From: Ignavibacteriaceae bacterium
GTDB lineage: Bacteria > Bacteroidota > Ignavibacteria > Ignavibacteriales > Ignavibacteriaceae
NCBI GenBank assembly: GCA_013359345.1
Contig: JABWCA010000001.1
Span: forward strand, 1-64,000
DNA: 64,000 nt
Direction of reading: 5' to 3'
Shown here: positions 1 to 9,409 of the stretch, piece after piece
How positions within the stretch are numbered: position 1 is the stretch's first letter
Layout: each line of letters opens with the position of its first letter
Notes under the pieces: model-generated
What the model was told of the DNA's origin: nothing
Database searches by the model: none
Seen by the model: the letters and a program-made list of their open reading frames with translations, nothing else
Translations under genes and position numbers: made by a program

Positions 1-1391
1 ATTGCAATACCTGCAACCGCATATTTAACCGGAACTCCGCCTTCCATTAATGAGAGGGAGCCGGCGCATACGGTAGCCATTGATGACGATCCGTTTGATT
101 CCAGAATGTCTGAAATAAGACGGATTGTATATGGAAATTCTGCTGATTCCGGAATCATATTTTTGAGCGATCTTTCAGCCAGATTACCATGGCCTACTTC
201 TCTTCTGCCCACACCAGTCATTCTTCCGGTTTCCCCGACGCTGAACGGCGGGAAATTATAATGTAATATGAATCGTTTTGTTGATTCGGCTTTAAGCCCG
301 TCAATGATCTGCTCATCATTTGATGTGCCTAAAGTGAGAGTAGTCAAACTTTGTGTTTCGCCTCTGGTGAAAAGTGCCGAACCATGCACTCTCGGAAGCA
401 GACCAAGCTCCACGGTAATAGGTCTGATATCCGTTGTGGATCTTCCGTCAAGGCGTTTCCCCTCTTCAAGTATACTCTTTCTTATAAGTTCGTATACCAG
501 GTCATCAAGATTTCTCTTTATGACTTTTTCCTGCTCGGGATATTTTTCTGCAAGAGCTGTTTTGACGGATTCAAATATTTCACCCATCCTGTCAGCTCTT
601 TCCTGTTTAGGAAGAACCGTATAGATAACTTCTTTCAGTTTTTCATACGATTCTCTGCGTACGTCTTCAACGAGTTCTGCATTAACTTCTGCGGGAGTGA
701 CAACCATTTTCTCAACTCCGCATTCTTTCTGCAGTTCTCTCTGTACTTCAACAATTTGTCTGATTGCTTCCTGAGCAATTCTCAGAGCATCAATCATATC
801 CTGCTCTGATACCTCTTTTGCCTCACCTTCAACCATCATGATTGAGTCTTCGGTTCCGGCAACAACAAGCTCCATATCGCTTTTTCCGAGCTCTTCAAAA
901 GTCGGATTAATGATGAACTGCCCGTCAACACGTCCCATTCTCACTCCGGCAATCGGCCCGAGGAAAGGAATATGGGAGATTGTAAGAGCAGCCGATGCGC
1001 CCACGATTGCGAGCACATCGGGATCATTTTCAGTATCAAATGAGTAGACGGTTGCAACAATCTGAGTTTCATGTTTGAACTCATCGGGAAACAGAGGTCT
1101 GATGGGTCTGTCTATGAGTCGTCCGCTCAATACTTCATTGTCGCTTGGTTTTCCTTCGCGTTTTAAGAATCCTCCGGGAATTTTGCCGGCAGCAGATAAT
1201 TTTTCGCGGTATTCAACCTGAAGCGGGAAAAAATCAATATCTTCCATTGGTTTTGCAGCAGCAACAGCAGTAACCAACACCATCGTATCACCGCATCTTA
1301 CCATAACGGCACCGGAGGCTTGTCTTGCGTACCTGCCGGTCTCAATCGTTATTTTCTTTCCACCAACTTCTATTTCTTTGATGCAAATCAT
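1..1391 (-). CDS. pnp: Polynucleotide phosphorylase, N-terminal part (runs off left edge)
   Basis: Phosphorolytic 3'-5' exoribonuclease of RNA turnover. I translated the minus strand from the ATG at 1391, which gives MICIKEIEVGGKKITIETG, a typical PNPase start. About 463 codons are visible: the first RNase PH domain (with RPIRPLFP near residue 95), the helical linker, and the start of the second RNase PH domain with GRREVGHGNLAERSL and LESNGSSSMA. The C-terminal part of that domain and the KH and S1 domains expected in a protein of roughly 700 residues lie outside the window. It follows rpsO by 11 bases, the classical rpsO-pnp arrangement in which the two are co-transcribed. Confidence 0.96.
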   Translation of the reverse strand, partial: MICIKEIEVGGKKITIETGRYARQASGAVMVRCGDTMVLVTAVAAAKPMEDIDFFPLQVEYREKLSAAGKIPGGFLKREGKPSDNEVLSGRLIDRPIRPLFPDEFKHETQIVATVYSFDTENDPDVLAIVGASAALTISHIPFLGPIAGVRMGRVDGQFIINPTFEELGKSDMELVVAGTEDSIMMVEGEAKEVSEQDMIDALRIAQEAIRQIVEVQRELQKECGVEKMVVTPAEVNAELVEDVRRESYEKLKEVIYTVLPKQERADRMGEIFESVKTALAEKYPEQEKVIKRNLDDLVYELIRKSILEEGKRLDGRSTTDIRPITVELGLLPRVHGSALFTRGETQSLTTLTLGTSNDEQIIDGLKAESTKRFILHYNFPPFSVGETGRMTGVGRREVGHGNLAERSLKNMIPESAEFPYTIRLISDILESNGSSSMATVCAGSLSLMEGGVPVKYAVAGIA

Positions 1392-1402
1392 CTTAAAATA
1401 CC

Positions 1403-1666
1403 TTATTTCCTTATATTTAATTCTTTAATAATGGCTCTGTAACGGGAAATGTCCTTTTTAGCCAGATAATCAAGCAGGTGTCTTCTCTTGCCAACCATCA
1501 TAAGGAGTCCCCTTCTTGAGTGATGGTCTTTTGAGTGAGCCTGGAAATGGCTTGTGAGGTCATTGATTCTCTTTGTTAAAAGAGCAATCTGAACTTCGCT
1601 TCTTCCCGAATCAGATTCCGAGGTTCCGAACTTACGGATTATCTCGTGTTTTTCTTCTTTTGTCAT
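1403..1666 (-). CDS. rpsO: 30S ribosomal protein S15
   Basis: Small-subunit primary binding protein of the 16S rRNA central domain. The 87-residue product has the near-universal length and the S15 signature, including [31 protein letters not shown] and a C-terminal region rich in basic residues ([11 protein letters not shown]). It sits between ribF and pnp on the minus strand. Only 11 bases separate it from pnp, so co-transcription is likely. Confidence 0.98.
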   Translation of the reverse strand: MTKEEKHEIIRKFGTSESDSGRSEVQIALLTKRINDLTSHFQAHSKDHHSRRGLLMMVGKRRHLLDYLAKKDISRYRAIIKELNIRK

Positions 1667-1718
1667 TTTACTATTGCCTTTGTTTAGTTATACGATCCAA
1701 CCCCAGAATTAACCGGGA

Positions 1719-2648
1719 TCAATTATTGAAAAAATCTTTTGCCTTCTGAATGTCAGTCTTAATCTGTTCAATCAGATCATTTTTTGATATAAATTTCTTT
1801 TCGCCCCGCATTCTTTCAAGTACGGTCACTTTCATCTCTTTGTCATAAAGATCTCCGTCAAACCCCAGAAGATGCACTTCAATTGTGAGTTCACCCGTAA
1901 CAAATGTAGGCCTGTATCCCACATTCATCACTGAATTGTATGCCGTGCCTTCAACCTCTGCCTTAACGGCGTAAACCCCAACCCCGGGGATTATCTTGTC
2001 TTTGTTTGAGAGTCTTATGTTTGCGGTCGGGAACCCGAGCAGTCTGCCTCTCTGATCTCCTTTTACCACATGCCCCAGAAGGGAAAAATTTCTGCCGAGC
2101 ATCTTATGCACGAGGCCTGTCTCACCTTCAAAAAGCAGATGTCTTATCTTTGAGCTGCTTATTATGATATCGCCAATCTGAACTGCGCCAACCGTTGTGA
2201 CATCAAAACTGTTTGCGGCTGCCAGCCCGCGGATTATATCTTCTCCGCCGTCCCTTCCTTTACCGAATCTGTGATCATAGCCGATAATACAGCTGGTCAC
2301 ACCAATTTTATCAATGATATATTCCCTGAAAAACACCTCGGGGGGTGTCTGTGAGAATTCTTCCGTAAAGTTGATTATAAGCAGGTTTTCAACCCCGGCC
2401 TTCTCAAACAGTTCCGTCTTTTCTTCAATTGTGGTAATCAGGTGAAGAGGGCTGCCAAGACCGATAACAACGGTGCGGGGATGGGGTTCAAACGTGACAA
2501 CAAAACTTCTTAACCCTTTTTCGGCCGCTTTATTTTTAAGCACCGATAAAATTTCCTGATGGCCAAGATGAAGACCATCAAATGTTCCTATTGTAAGGGC
2601 GGTTTTTTTGTCAAATCCGACTTCTTGAATACTTCTGTATATATTCAT
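1719..2648 (-). CDS. ribF: Bifunctional riboflavin kinase / FAD synthetase
   Basis: Makes FMN and then FAD from riboflavin in the cytoplasm. The 309-residue length fits RibF. The N-terminal nucleotidyltransferase domain shows TIGTFDGLHLGHQEIL near residue 20 (the HxGH-type nucleotide-binding motif) and YDHRFGKGRDG near 125. The C-terminal flavokinase domain shows GRLLGFPTANI and PGVGVYAVK near 205-230. It lies between truB and rpsO, a common order in the nusA-infB operon of many bacteria. The 61-base gap to truB is AT-rich and has no clear terminator. Confidence 0.97.
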   Translation of the reverse strand: MNIYRSIQEVGFDKKTALTIGTFDGLHLGHQEILSVLKNKAAEKGLRSFVVTFEPHPRTVVIGLGSPLHLITTIEEKTELFEKAGVENLLIINFTEEFSQTPPEVFFREYIIDKIGVTSCIIGYDHRFGKGRDGGEDIIRGLAAANSFDVTTVGAVQIGDIIISSSKIRHLLFEGETGLVHKMLGRNFSLLGHVVKGDQRGRLLGFPTANIRLSNKDKIIPGVGVYAVKAEVEGTAYNSVMNVGYRPTFVTGELTIEVHLLGFDGDLYDKEMKVTVLERMRGEKKFISKNDLIEQIKTDIQKAKDFFNN

Positions 2649-2709
2649 CGATAAAAATATTTTTTCACAAATATTAAGTTAATAATTTTATTTCATTATC
2701 TTGTTATAT

Positions 2710-3438
2710 TTATCGGGTCTGACTGTCAACTGCGCCTTTCGCCTTCATCATCTCAATGAAACCGGCCGGTGAAAAGGCATCCTCCACATCATAATCACCA
2801 ATCTTTGTTCTTCTCAGTTCGGTAAGATAAGCACCGCATCCAAGCTTTGAGCCAAAATCATCTGCTATAACTCTTATATAAGTCCCCTTTGAGCAACCTA
2901 TTCTGAATCTGATTTCAGGAAGAGAAATTTCAGTGATCTCAAATTCAGTAACCACGATTTTCCGCGGTTCCCGCTTAACTTCCCTGCCTGCCCTGGCAAA
3001 CTTGTAAAGCTTTTTACCGCCGTAATTTACAGCCGAATACATGGGGGGAATCTGCTCTGTTTCGCCCATGAAAGTTTTTCTCACCTCTTCAATCATTTCA
3101 GGGGTGACATGGCTGTAATCCTTCTCTTCAGTCACTTCGGTTTCGGCATCCATTGAAGGAGTCCTTTTACCGAGTGTTATTACACCGGTATAGGTTTTCC
3201 CGAGATCCTGAAATTCTGTGATGCTTTTGGTTTTTTTACCGGTGCAGATAATGAGAAGTCCGGTTGCCATGGGGTCAAGAGTTCCTGCATGACCCACTTT
3301 TCTGGTTCCGCAGTACTTTCTGACTTCATGAATGACCTTAAAAGAAGACCATCTCCGGGGTTTGTCAATAAGAAATACTTCGCCCGCAGTAAAATCAGGG
3401 GTTATGTTATTCCCGTTCTCTCTGGTTATCACTTTCAT
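2710..3438 (-). CDS. truB: tRNA pseudouridine(55) synthase
   Basis: Isomerises U55 of the tRNA T-loop to pseudouridine. The catalytic aspartate is in GHAGTLDPMATGLL near residue 55, preceded by the family motif DKPRRWSSF. The later KGTYIRVIADDFG motif matches the TruB RNA-binding face. At 242 residues it is on the short side and lacks a long C-terminal PUA extension. Its start lies inside the 3' end of rbfA (32-base overlap), so the two are probably translationally coupled. Confidence 0.97.
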   Translation of the reverse strand: MKVITRENGNNITPDFTAGEVFLIDKPRRWSSFKVIHEVRKYCGTRKVGHAGTLDPMATGLLIICTGKKTKSITEFQDLGKTYTGVITLGKRTPSMDAETEVTEEKDYSHVTPEMIEEVRKTFMGETEQIPPMYSAVNYGGKKLYKFARAGREVKREPRKIVVTEFEITEISLPEIRFRIGCSKGTYIRVIADDFGSKLGCGAYLTELRRTKIGDYDVEDAFSPAGFIEMMKAKGAVDSQTR

Positions 3439-3766
3439 GAATCTGCTTTAACAGGGAATCAATTTTTTCAACATAATCCTGAGTGTCATCAATAAAAAAC
3501 TTAAGATCGGGCACAAACCTCACTCTTATTTTATGAGCAAGTTCGGTTCTGATCATTCCTCTTGATGCCTCAAATTTTTCAAGCACAACGGGTCTGTTGC
3601 TTTTTTCGTAAACAGAGATGTAAACTTTGGCAATTTTAAGGTCGGGTGACAGTTTTACCCCTGTAATTGTCACCAGCCCGAATGCCGAATCCTGCATTTT
3701 GTGCAGTACGATAAGACTCAGTTCATCTTTAATCTGACTTTCAAGCCTTGCTGCCCTGTGTCCCAT
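3407..3766 (-). CDS. rbfA: Ribosome-binding factor A
   Basis: Late 30S maturation factor that binds near the 5' end of 16S rRNA. The 119-residue protein has the single KH-like fold pattern of RbfA: an N-terminal helix (RAARLESQIKDELSLIV), KIAKVYISVY, and LRF-type strand RVRFVPDLKFFIDDT. It sits between infB and truB, the conserved rimP-nusA-infB-rbfA-truB order. Its 3' end overlaps the truB start. Confidence 0.95.
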   Translation of the reverse strand: MGHRAARLESQIKDELSLIVLHKMQDSAFGLVTITGVKLSPDLKIAKVYISVYEKSNRPVVLEKFEASRGMIRTELAHKIRVRFVPDLKFFIDDTQDYVEKIDSLLKQIHESDNQRERE

Positions 3767-3794
3767 AATTCACCTTACCGCTTTCGCACATGAA

Positions 3795-3821
3795 AAGCTG
3801 CAGCCCTTAAAGCCGCAGCTT
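3795..3821 (-). terminator. Weak hairpin between infB and rbfA
   Basis: Inverted repeat with arms at 3795-3801 (AAGCTGC) and 3815-3821 in the 67-base infB-rbfA gap. No strong U-tract follows, so it is more likely a processing or attenuation hairpin than a full terminator. Confidence 0.3.
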
Positions 3822-3833
3822 ATCCGTGTAATT

Positions 3834-6722
3834 TTAAGATAACTTTTTCTTGGTTTCAACTACTTTGAAACCTTCAATTATATCGCCTGTCTTGAGGTCA
3901 TTAAAGTTGTTGAGGCTTATACCGCACTCATAACCCTGATCAACCTCTTTCACGTCATCCTTGAATCTCTTGAGCGATGAAATATCACCGGTCAGGATCA
4001 CGATACCGTCTCTGATAAGTCTTATCTTATCATTTCTGTGTATCCTGCCTTCAAGCACATAACATCCGGCAACTGTGCCCACTTTCGGAACCTTAATCAC
4101 CGCTCTCACTTCTGTTGAAGATGTGATCTCCTCAGAAAGTATTGGTGAAAGCATTCCTTCAAGGGCCGCTTTAACTTCATTTATACAGTCATAAATGATG
4201 TTGTAAATTCTGATATCAACCTTATTGGTTTCGGCAAGTTTCCTGGCATTTGCGTGAGGTCTTACATGGAAACCGATAATGATTGCCTGCGATGCATCAG
4301 CAAGCAGCACGTCACTTTCAGAGATTGCTCCCACTCCGCGGTGAATAACTTTAACTTTCACCTCCTCGGTTGAGAGTCTCATGAGCGAATCTGCGAGAGC
4401 TTCAACTGAACCATCCACGTCACCTTTCACAACAATCGGGAGCTCTTTAACACCGCCGAGGCTGATCTGTCTTGAAATTTCATCAAGGGTGATATGATGA
4501 ACCTGTCTCTTATCCTGCTCGCGTTTAAGCTGCTGTCTCTTGTTTGCTACTTCACGGGCTGTTTTTTCAGAATCAACCACGACAAATAAATCACCTGCCT
4601 GCGGCTGACCTTCAAAACCGATCACAAGAACGGGTGTTGATGGGCCCGCTTCATGCACCTTTTTATTTCTTTCATCAAACATTGCTCTTACGCGGCCATG
4701 AAAGATACCGCAAACAAAAGGATCGCCCACAGAAAGAGTTCCTTTCTGGATGAGCACTGTTGCGGTTATACCGCGGCCTTTATCAAGCTCTGATTCAACA
4801 ACAACGCCTCTTGCGCCTCTTTCGGGGTTTGCTTTAAGTTCAAGAAGGTCAGCTTCAAGAAGAATCTTCTCAAGGAGAAGATCAACATTAAGCCCTTTCT
4901 TGGCTGAAAGTTCAACGCACTGATATTTTCCGCCCCATTCTTCAACAAGAATGTTACGGTCGGCAAGCTGCTGTTTGATTTTATCAGGGTTGGCGCCGGG
5001 CTTATCAATTTTGTTTATTGCAACAACAATAGGTGAATTTGCAGCCTGCGCATGGCTTATGGCTTCAACCGTCTGAGGCATCACGGCATCATCTGCCGCA
5101 ACAACCAGAATAACTATATCGGTTATCTGGGCACCGCGGGCACGCATAGCGGTGAACGCTTCGTGACCGGGGGTATCAAGAAATGTTATATATCTTCCGT
5201 CTGAGACTTCAACCCTGTAAGCACCAATGTGCTGGGTAATACCGCCTGCTTCACCGGCAACAACGTTTGCACTGCGTATGTAATCAAGCAGTGATGTCTT
5301 ACCGTGATCAACGTGACCCATGATGGTTACAACAGGAGGTCTTGTGCTCAGATCCTCGTCATCATCATCAAGATCAATAAGTTCTTCTGATGTGAATTCG
5401 TCTTCAAGTTCAACCTGGAATCCGTATTCATCGGCAACCAGGGTGATTGTATCCATGTCAAGTCTCTGATTGATTGAAACCATGAGACCGAGCCCGATAC
5501 ATTTGGCAATAACTTCTGCAGCAGAAACTCCCATGAGATTTGCGAGCTCATTCACCTGAATGTACTCGTTAACACGGAGTATTTTGCTTTCAAGCTCTTT
5601 AATTTCAAGCCTTCTCTCCTCAAGCTCAAGCCTTTGCTGTCTCTTCTTTTTTCTGGAGGCGGCTCTGGCCGAAACGCTTGATTCATCGGCATTCAGCATT
5701 GTTCTTCTTATAGATTCCTTAACTTCCCGCTGATCAACTTCGAGCTTTTTGACCTTCTGCTTTTTCTTTACTGCTTCATTATCTTCAACCGGGGCATCTT
5801 TCTTCTTTGGCCTTGGTTTCTTTTTCTTTTTATTCTTCTTTTTATCATCCGAAAGATCAGATGAAGGAGTTTGCCCCGCTCCGCCCTGCTCTGTGGGTCG
5901 GGGAGGTCTCTTAATGTCTCTGTTCTGATCCTGTGAACCCTGCTGGCCGTCTTTGGATCTGTCTGCAGGTTTATATTTGATATCTTCATATCTGCCCACA
6001 ATTGTGAGGCCCTGCATTTTTCTTTTGCCTACAAAATTAGCGCTTTCAGGCTGACGCGGCTGATGCTCTTCCTTTTTGGGAGCTTCAGGCTGAGGTTTCG
6101 GCACTGTTTGCTGAACTCTCGGCTGCTGATAAGCCGGTTTATCCTGCGGCTGACGCTGAGGCGGTGTGTAGGCCGGTTTCTGAGGCGCCTGGCTCTGCAC
6201 AGGCTGCACAGGGGCTTTGGGCTCCTCTTTAACGGGCTGAACTTCTTTGACTTCGGGTTTCACTTCCTCTGCTTTAACAGGTTCGGCCGGTTCAACGGCT
6301 TCTGCTGCAACAGGCTTAACCTCCTCTTTCACGGGCTCTTCCGTTTTAACAGGAGCGGCCTCTTCTTCTGCCTCATCAATTTCCTGCAGGGGTGTGTACA
6401 CTTCTTCGGGCTGCTCTTCTTCGCCTTGTTCCGAGGGGGTCACATTCGCGATATCTTCGGATTCAGACTGTCTTTCTTCTTCCTTCTTTCCAAAGAGCTT
6501 TTCTTTTATCGTTTCAACCTTCTTGTAATGAGCCTTGGCTTTTTCTATTTCCTTCTTGAACTGCTGTTCAATGGCCTCCATCATCTCGTCGGTAACCGGC
6601 GTGTTGATGCTTCTGGCCTCAAAGCCTTTCTTTTTAAGAAACTCAATAAGAAGATCGGATGAAAGATTATACTCCGATGCAACCTTGCTTATTCTTATTT
6701 TCTTTTCTTTTGTTTCAGACAT
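3834..6722 (-). CDS. infB: Translation initiation factor IF-2
   Basis: GTPase that places initiator tRNA on the 30S subunit. The 962-residue protein starts with an IF2_N-like segment ([20 protein letters not shown]). A long low-complexity Pro/Glu/Lys/Gln-rich linker fills roughly residues 60-330, with a basic [15 protein letters not shown] run inside it. The G domain begins near residue 466 with [14 protein letters not shown], then DTPGHEAF and NKIDKPG. Domains II to IV follow to the end. It sits between nusA (30-base gap) and rbfA. The plus-strand Phe/Leu-rich open frames across this gene are antisense shadows of the linker. Confidence 0.98.
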   Translation of the reverse strand: MSETKEKKIRISKVASEYNLSSDLLIEFLKKKGFEARSINTPVTDEMMEAIEQQFKKEIEKAKAHYKKVETIKEKLFGKKEEERQSESEDIANVTPSEQGEEEQPEEVYTPLQEIDEAEEEAAPVKTEEPVKEEVKPVAAEAVEPAEPVKAEEVKPEVKEVQPVKEEPKAPVQPVQSQAPQKPAYTPPQRQPQDKPAYQQPRVQQTVPKPQPEAPKKEEHQPRQPESANFVGKRKMQGLTIVGRYEDIKYKPADRSKDGQQGSQDQNRDIKRPPRPTEQGGAGQTPSSDLSDDKKKNKKKKKPRPKKKDAPVEDNEAVKKKQKVKKLEVDQREVKESIRRTMLNADESSVSARAASRKKKRQQRLELEERRLEIKELESKILRVNEYIQVNELANLMGVSAAEVIAKCIGLGLMVSINQRLDMDTITLVADEYGFQVELEDEFTSEELIDLDDDDEDLSTRPPVVTIMGHVDHGKTSLLDYIRSANVVAGEAGGITQHIGAYRVEVSDGRYITFLDTPGHEAFTAMRARGAQITDIVILVVAADDAVMPQTVEAISHAQAANSPIVVAINKIDKPGANPDKIKQQLADRNILVEEWGGKYQCVELSAKKGLNVDLLLEKILLEADLLELKANPERGARGVVVESELDKGRGITATVLIQKGTLSVGDPFVCGIFHGRVRAMFDERNKKVHEAGPSTPVLVIGFEGQPQAGDLFVVVDSEKTAREVANKRQQLKREQDKRQVHHITLDEISRQISLGGVKELPIVVKGDVDGSVEALADSLMRLSTEEVKVKVIHRGVGAISESDVLLADASQAIIIGFHVRPHANARKLAETNKVDIRIYNIIYDCINEVKAALEGMLSPILSEEITSSTEVRAVIKVPKVGTVAGCYVLEGRIHRNDKIRLIRDGIVILTGDISSLKRFKDDVKEVDQGYECGISLNNFNDLKTGDIIEGFKVVETKKKLS

Positions 6723-6752
6723 ATTCTGTATCCTGTTCTCCCGAATTCTGTA

Positions 6753-7997
6753 TTAGTCTTCCTGCAATCCGGTTTTCAAAATCTCGCGTACCTTTTCAAT
6801 GGTAGCTTCATCAAAACCTTCAATTCTGCCCAGCTGATCGTCAGTTGCTTTAAGTACTTCAAGCATGCTGTCAAATCTTGCATTGATCAGTTTGAAGTAA
6901 ATTTCATCTCCGAGCTCATCTCTGAATTCATATAAATCAACATCATAATCCAGCTCATCAATATCCTTAAGCTCTCTTATAAGCATTACCTTGTATCCGG
7001 TAAGCTTTTCGGTAAGCTCAATATTAACACCCTGTCTGCCCACAATCAGGCTCGCCTGATCAGTGTCGGCATAGACGTTAATGAGATTTTCATCATCAAT
7101 TATCTCAACCTGATTGATCTTTCCGGGGGCAAGAGATCTCTCCACAAGCACCTTAAGATCAGGCGAGTAATTTATCACGTCAATGTTTTCACCGTTGAGT
7201 TCACGCACTATTGAGTGAATTCTCACACCCTTCATGCCTATACATGCACCCACGGCATCAATTCTTTTATCAACAGATTCAACTGCAACCTTGGCCTTAA
7301 CGCCGGGTCTTCTTGCAATTGCCTTTATCTCTATAATGCCGTCATAAATTTCGGGCACTTCAATTTCAAAAAGTCTTCTGAGAAGAAGATCATCGCTCCT
7401 TGAGATAATAACCTCAGGACCGTTCTTGCCTCTTCTTACCTCTTTGACAATGGCTCTTATTGATTCCCCTTTTTTGTATTTTTCGTGAGGTATCTGCTCT
7501 TCACGGGGGAGCATGAGCTCGTTTTTGTTATGGTTCACCAGAATATCGTTTTTTCTGATCTGATAGATATCACCGATAACAATTTCATTAACCAGGTCTT
7601 TGTATTTGTGGAAAAGGTTTTCCTTTTCAACTTCCCTGATCTTCTGGTTCAGGCTCTGTTTTGCGAGAGTCACAAGACGGCGGCCAAAGGCAGCGAGCGG
7701 AATTTTTTCAACATATTCATCATCGATATCCAGCTCGTCTTCATTACCCCTCATTTCAACCTCTTCAAGGCTGATCTGCATGTTGGGGTCTTCAACTTCT
7801 TCTACTATTGTCCTGGTCAGATAAATTTCTATATCGCCGCGGTCAATGTTAACAACAACGTCAAATACGGCTTCCTCGCCATATTTTTTCTTAACCATAA
7901 TACCAAAGATATCTTCTATAATACCGTGAAGAACATCTTTATCAACTCCCTTTTCTCTCACCATTTGAGAAAAGGAATCGACTATCTCGGCATTCAT
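6753..7997 (-). CDS. nusA: Transcription termination/antitermination factor NusA
   Basis: RNA polymerase-binding elongation factor. The 414-residue protein has the N-terminal RNAP-binding domain, an S1 domain near residues 130-200 (VGDIYQIRKNDILV region), and two KH domains with GACIGMKGVRI (near 225) and SLIVGRQGVNIEL (near 320). It ends with a short helix-hairpin-helix-like tail (RIEGFDEATIEKVREIL). This is the compact form without the duplicated C-terminal repeats of E. coli. It lies 13 bases downstream of rimP in the same operon. Confidence 0.97.
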   Translation of the reverse strand: MNAEIVDSFSQMVREKGVDKDVLHGIIEDIFGIMVKKKYGEEAVFDVVVNIDRGDIEIYLTRTIVEEVEDPNMQISLEEVEMRGNEDELDIDDEYVEKIPLAAFGRRLVTLAKQSLNQKIREVEKENLFHKYKDLVNEIVIGDIYQIRKNDILVNHNKNELMLPREEQIPHEKYKKGESIRAIVKEVRRGKNGPEVIISRSDDLLLRRLFEIEVPEIYDGIIEIKAIARRPGVKAKVAVESVDKRIDAVGACIGMKGVRIHSIVRELNGENIDVINYSPDLKVLVERSLAPGKINQVEIIDDENLINVYADTDQASLIVGRQGVNIELTEKLTGYKVMLIRELKDIDELDYDVDLYEFRDELGDEIYFKLINARFDSMLEVLKATDDQLGRIEGFDEATIEKVREILKTGLQED

Positions 7998-8010
7998 CCT
8001 GCTTCCTCCG

Positions 8011-8466
8011 TCATGAAAAACTTATTTTTACAATTGCTTTTATTATCTGTCCGTGTTCAAGTTCAATTTCCTCTTTACGGACAGCAAACTTTAATTTACT
8101 GCCTTCAACGCCAAGCAGTTTACCCGAAAGTTTCTTTGTTTCACCATTCTCTGTGTATTCGATGTCAAATAATCTTCCGTTGTTCTTGGGAAATTGCTGA
8201 AGATACCTGAGAGGCCGGTCTGTTCCCGGTGAAGATACGTCAAGCCGGTAGTTACCGTCAATAACAGCATTCTCTTCGAAAATGGTATTAATTTTTGTGC
8301 TCAGAGCAGCGCAGTCATCAATAGTGACGGGATTTTCGGAGTCAATAAAAACCTCTATAATCAACTGATTTTTACTGCCTCTTATTACCGTTTCAACCGG
8401 CAGGAACCCCTCACTTACTGCTGTTTCTTCGCAAATTTTTATTATTTCGTCGTTCTTTTTGCTCAT
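8011..8466 (-). CDS. rimP: Ribosome maturation factor RimP
   Basis: 30S assembly factor and first gene of the nusA-infB operon. The reading frame is open from 8517, but I place the start at the ATG at 8466 (MSKKNDEIIKICEE), giving 151 residues, the normal length. The extra 17 codons would run through a hairpin and a T9 tract at 8478-8501 and start next to a -7 promoter element at 8515-8522, so they are almost certainly not coding. The family motif DVSSPGTDRPL is present. The C-terminal half has the expected Sm-like beta pattern. Confidence 0.94.
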   Translation of the reverse strand: MSKKNDEIIKICEETAVSEGFLPVETVIRGSKNQLIIEVFIDSENPVTIDDCAALSTKINTIFEENAVIDGNYRLDVSSPGTDRPLRYLQQFPKNNGRLFDIEYTENGETKKLSGKLLGVEGSKLKFAVRKEEIELEHGQIIKAIVKISFS

Positions 8467-8477
8467 AGCCTTACTAT

Positions 8478-8501
8478 AAAAAAAAACGCCCAAAACGGGC
8501 G
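8478..8501 (-). terminator. Hairpin plus T9 tract in the rimP leader
   Basis: On the minus strand a 5-bp GC stem (arms 8497-8501 and 8487-8491) with an AT loop is followed at once by nine T residues (8486-8478), then the rimP ATG at 8466. This is an intrinsic-terminator layout inside the 5' leader of the rimP-nusA-infB operon. It may act as an attenuator, as a terminator for upstream read-through, or as a 5' protective hairpin. Confidence 0.55.
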
Positions 8502-8514
8502 ATTTAGAAGAATA

Positions 8515-8545
8515 CAAATATAACCATTTATATGATCAAAATCAA
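8515..8545 (-). promoter_or_regulatory. Bacteroidota-type promoter for rimP operon
   Basis: The minus strand reads TTG (8545-8543), 20 bases, then TATATTTG (8522-8515). This fits the Bacteroidota consensus of TTG about 20 bases upstream of TAnnTTTG. Transcription would begin near 8508, just ahead of the hairpin at 8478-8501. Confidence 0.55.
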
Positions 8546-8549
8546 ATTG

Positions 8550-8575
8550 GCGGGCGGCTCATGAGAACCGCCCGC
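8550..8575 (-). terminator. GC-rich hairpin after methyltransferase gene
   Basis: Perfect 8-bp inverted repeat GCGGGCGG / CCGCCCGC (8550-8557 and 8568-8575) with a 10-base loop, just past the stop at 8584 of the minus-strand methyltransferase gene. The following T-tract is weak (CAATTTGATTTT). Likely its terminator, separating it from the rimP operon. Confidence 0.55.
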
Positions 8576-8583
8576 GCTTCTTG

Positions 8584-9342
8584 TCACATTTTTCTCATCA
8601 CATAAAAAACATAACCATAATATCGGGAGTATTTATGGTAAAAATCTATCTCTTCCTCAAGCTCTGCGAGTTCCTTTTCAAGCTCAGGATCCTTTTCACC
8701 TGCCTCGTTTTCTGCTCTGAATCTGTTAACCGCCTCTGCCATCGGGGTGAAATAATCATCAATCCATGCAGATTCAGGCAGCACAAAGTGCCCCTCCTCA
8801 CTCAGACCGCATTTTCTGATTATTTCAAGATTGCCTTCAATGGTTGTTGCCGCAGGGTAATATCGTGACATGAAATTTTTCACGGCATCGGGAGCATTGT
8901 CTTCAAGAAGAGTGAGCTCGGTGACCGCAATATACCCGCGGGGATTAAGCGCCCCGGCAAATGTCTTCAGGCCGTTTTCAAACCCGAGATTATAAACTGC
9001 TCCTTCAGACCAGATGAGATCAAATTTTTTTCCAAGTCCTCCGGAATCACCCATGTCGTGAACAAGCGCTTTCACCCTTGTTTCAAGCCCTCTGTTTATA
9101 ATCTTTTCATTAAGTATTTCAATTACTTTTTCAAATATGTCAATAGCAGTCAACTGACAATCAAGATTCCGGGAAAGCACAAGAGTTGAGGCACCCACAC
9201 CGCAGCCGGCATCAAGCACTTTAGGGCTGCAGACAAGGTCATTTATAATTCTGAGAGCTCTTATGGTGCTCCCTTCATTACCCGGACCACCGCGTGGGAG
9301 TCCGCAAAACAGATCAAATATCTTTTTATGCATTGAAACCAC
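8584..9342 (-). CDS. Class I SAM-dependent methyltransferase
   Basis: Rossmann-type methyltransferase, 252 residues. Motif I is clear: VLDAGCGVGASTLVLS near residue 40. It is followed by the acidic strand-2 end (QLTAIDIFEKVIE) and motif IV-like FDLIWSEGAVYNLGF near 115. The N-terminus GLPRGGPGNEGSTIRAL resembles the UbiE/MenG-like family entry helix. The substrate cannot be read from the sequence, and the neighbours (a DNA repair protein upstream, the rimP operon downstream) give no pathway. Its own hairpin terminator suggests a single-gene unit. Confidence 0.85.
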   Translation of the reverse strand: MVSMHKKIFDLFCGLPRGGPGNEGSTIRALRIINDLVCSPKVLDAGCGVGASTLVLSRNLDCQLTAIDIFEKVIEILNEKIINRGLETRVKALVHDMGDSGGLGKKFDLIWSEGAVYNLGFENGLKTFAGALNPRGYIAVTELTLLEDNAPDAVKNFMSRYYPAATTIEGNLEIIRKCGLSEEGHFVLPESAWIDDYFTPMAEAVNRFRAENEAGEKDPELEKELAELEEEIDFYHKYSRYYGYVFYVMRKM

Positions 9343-9409
9343 TCCTGATTAAAAATACAGACATAGCCGGCACAGATTCAGATGCCCTTTAAGTTCAGGG
9401 AATAATTAC

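Noticed and set aside
6063-6662. Long plus-strand open frame rich in Phe, Leu and Gly across the infB region
   Set aside because: Antisense image of the Pro/Glu/Lys linker of IF-2; no ribosome-binding site, no known motif, and the minus-strand gene is certain.
8467-8517. Longer rimP start at 8517
   Set aside because: The added codons read through a hairpin and T9 tract and begin at the promoter -7 element; the ATG at 8466 gives the family length.
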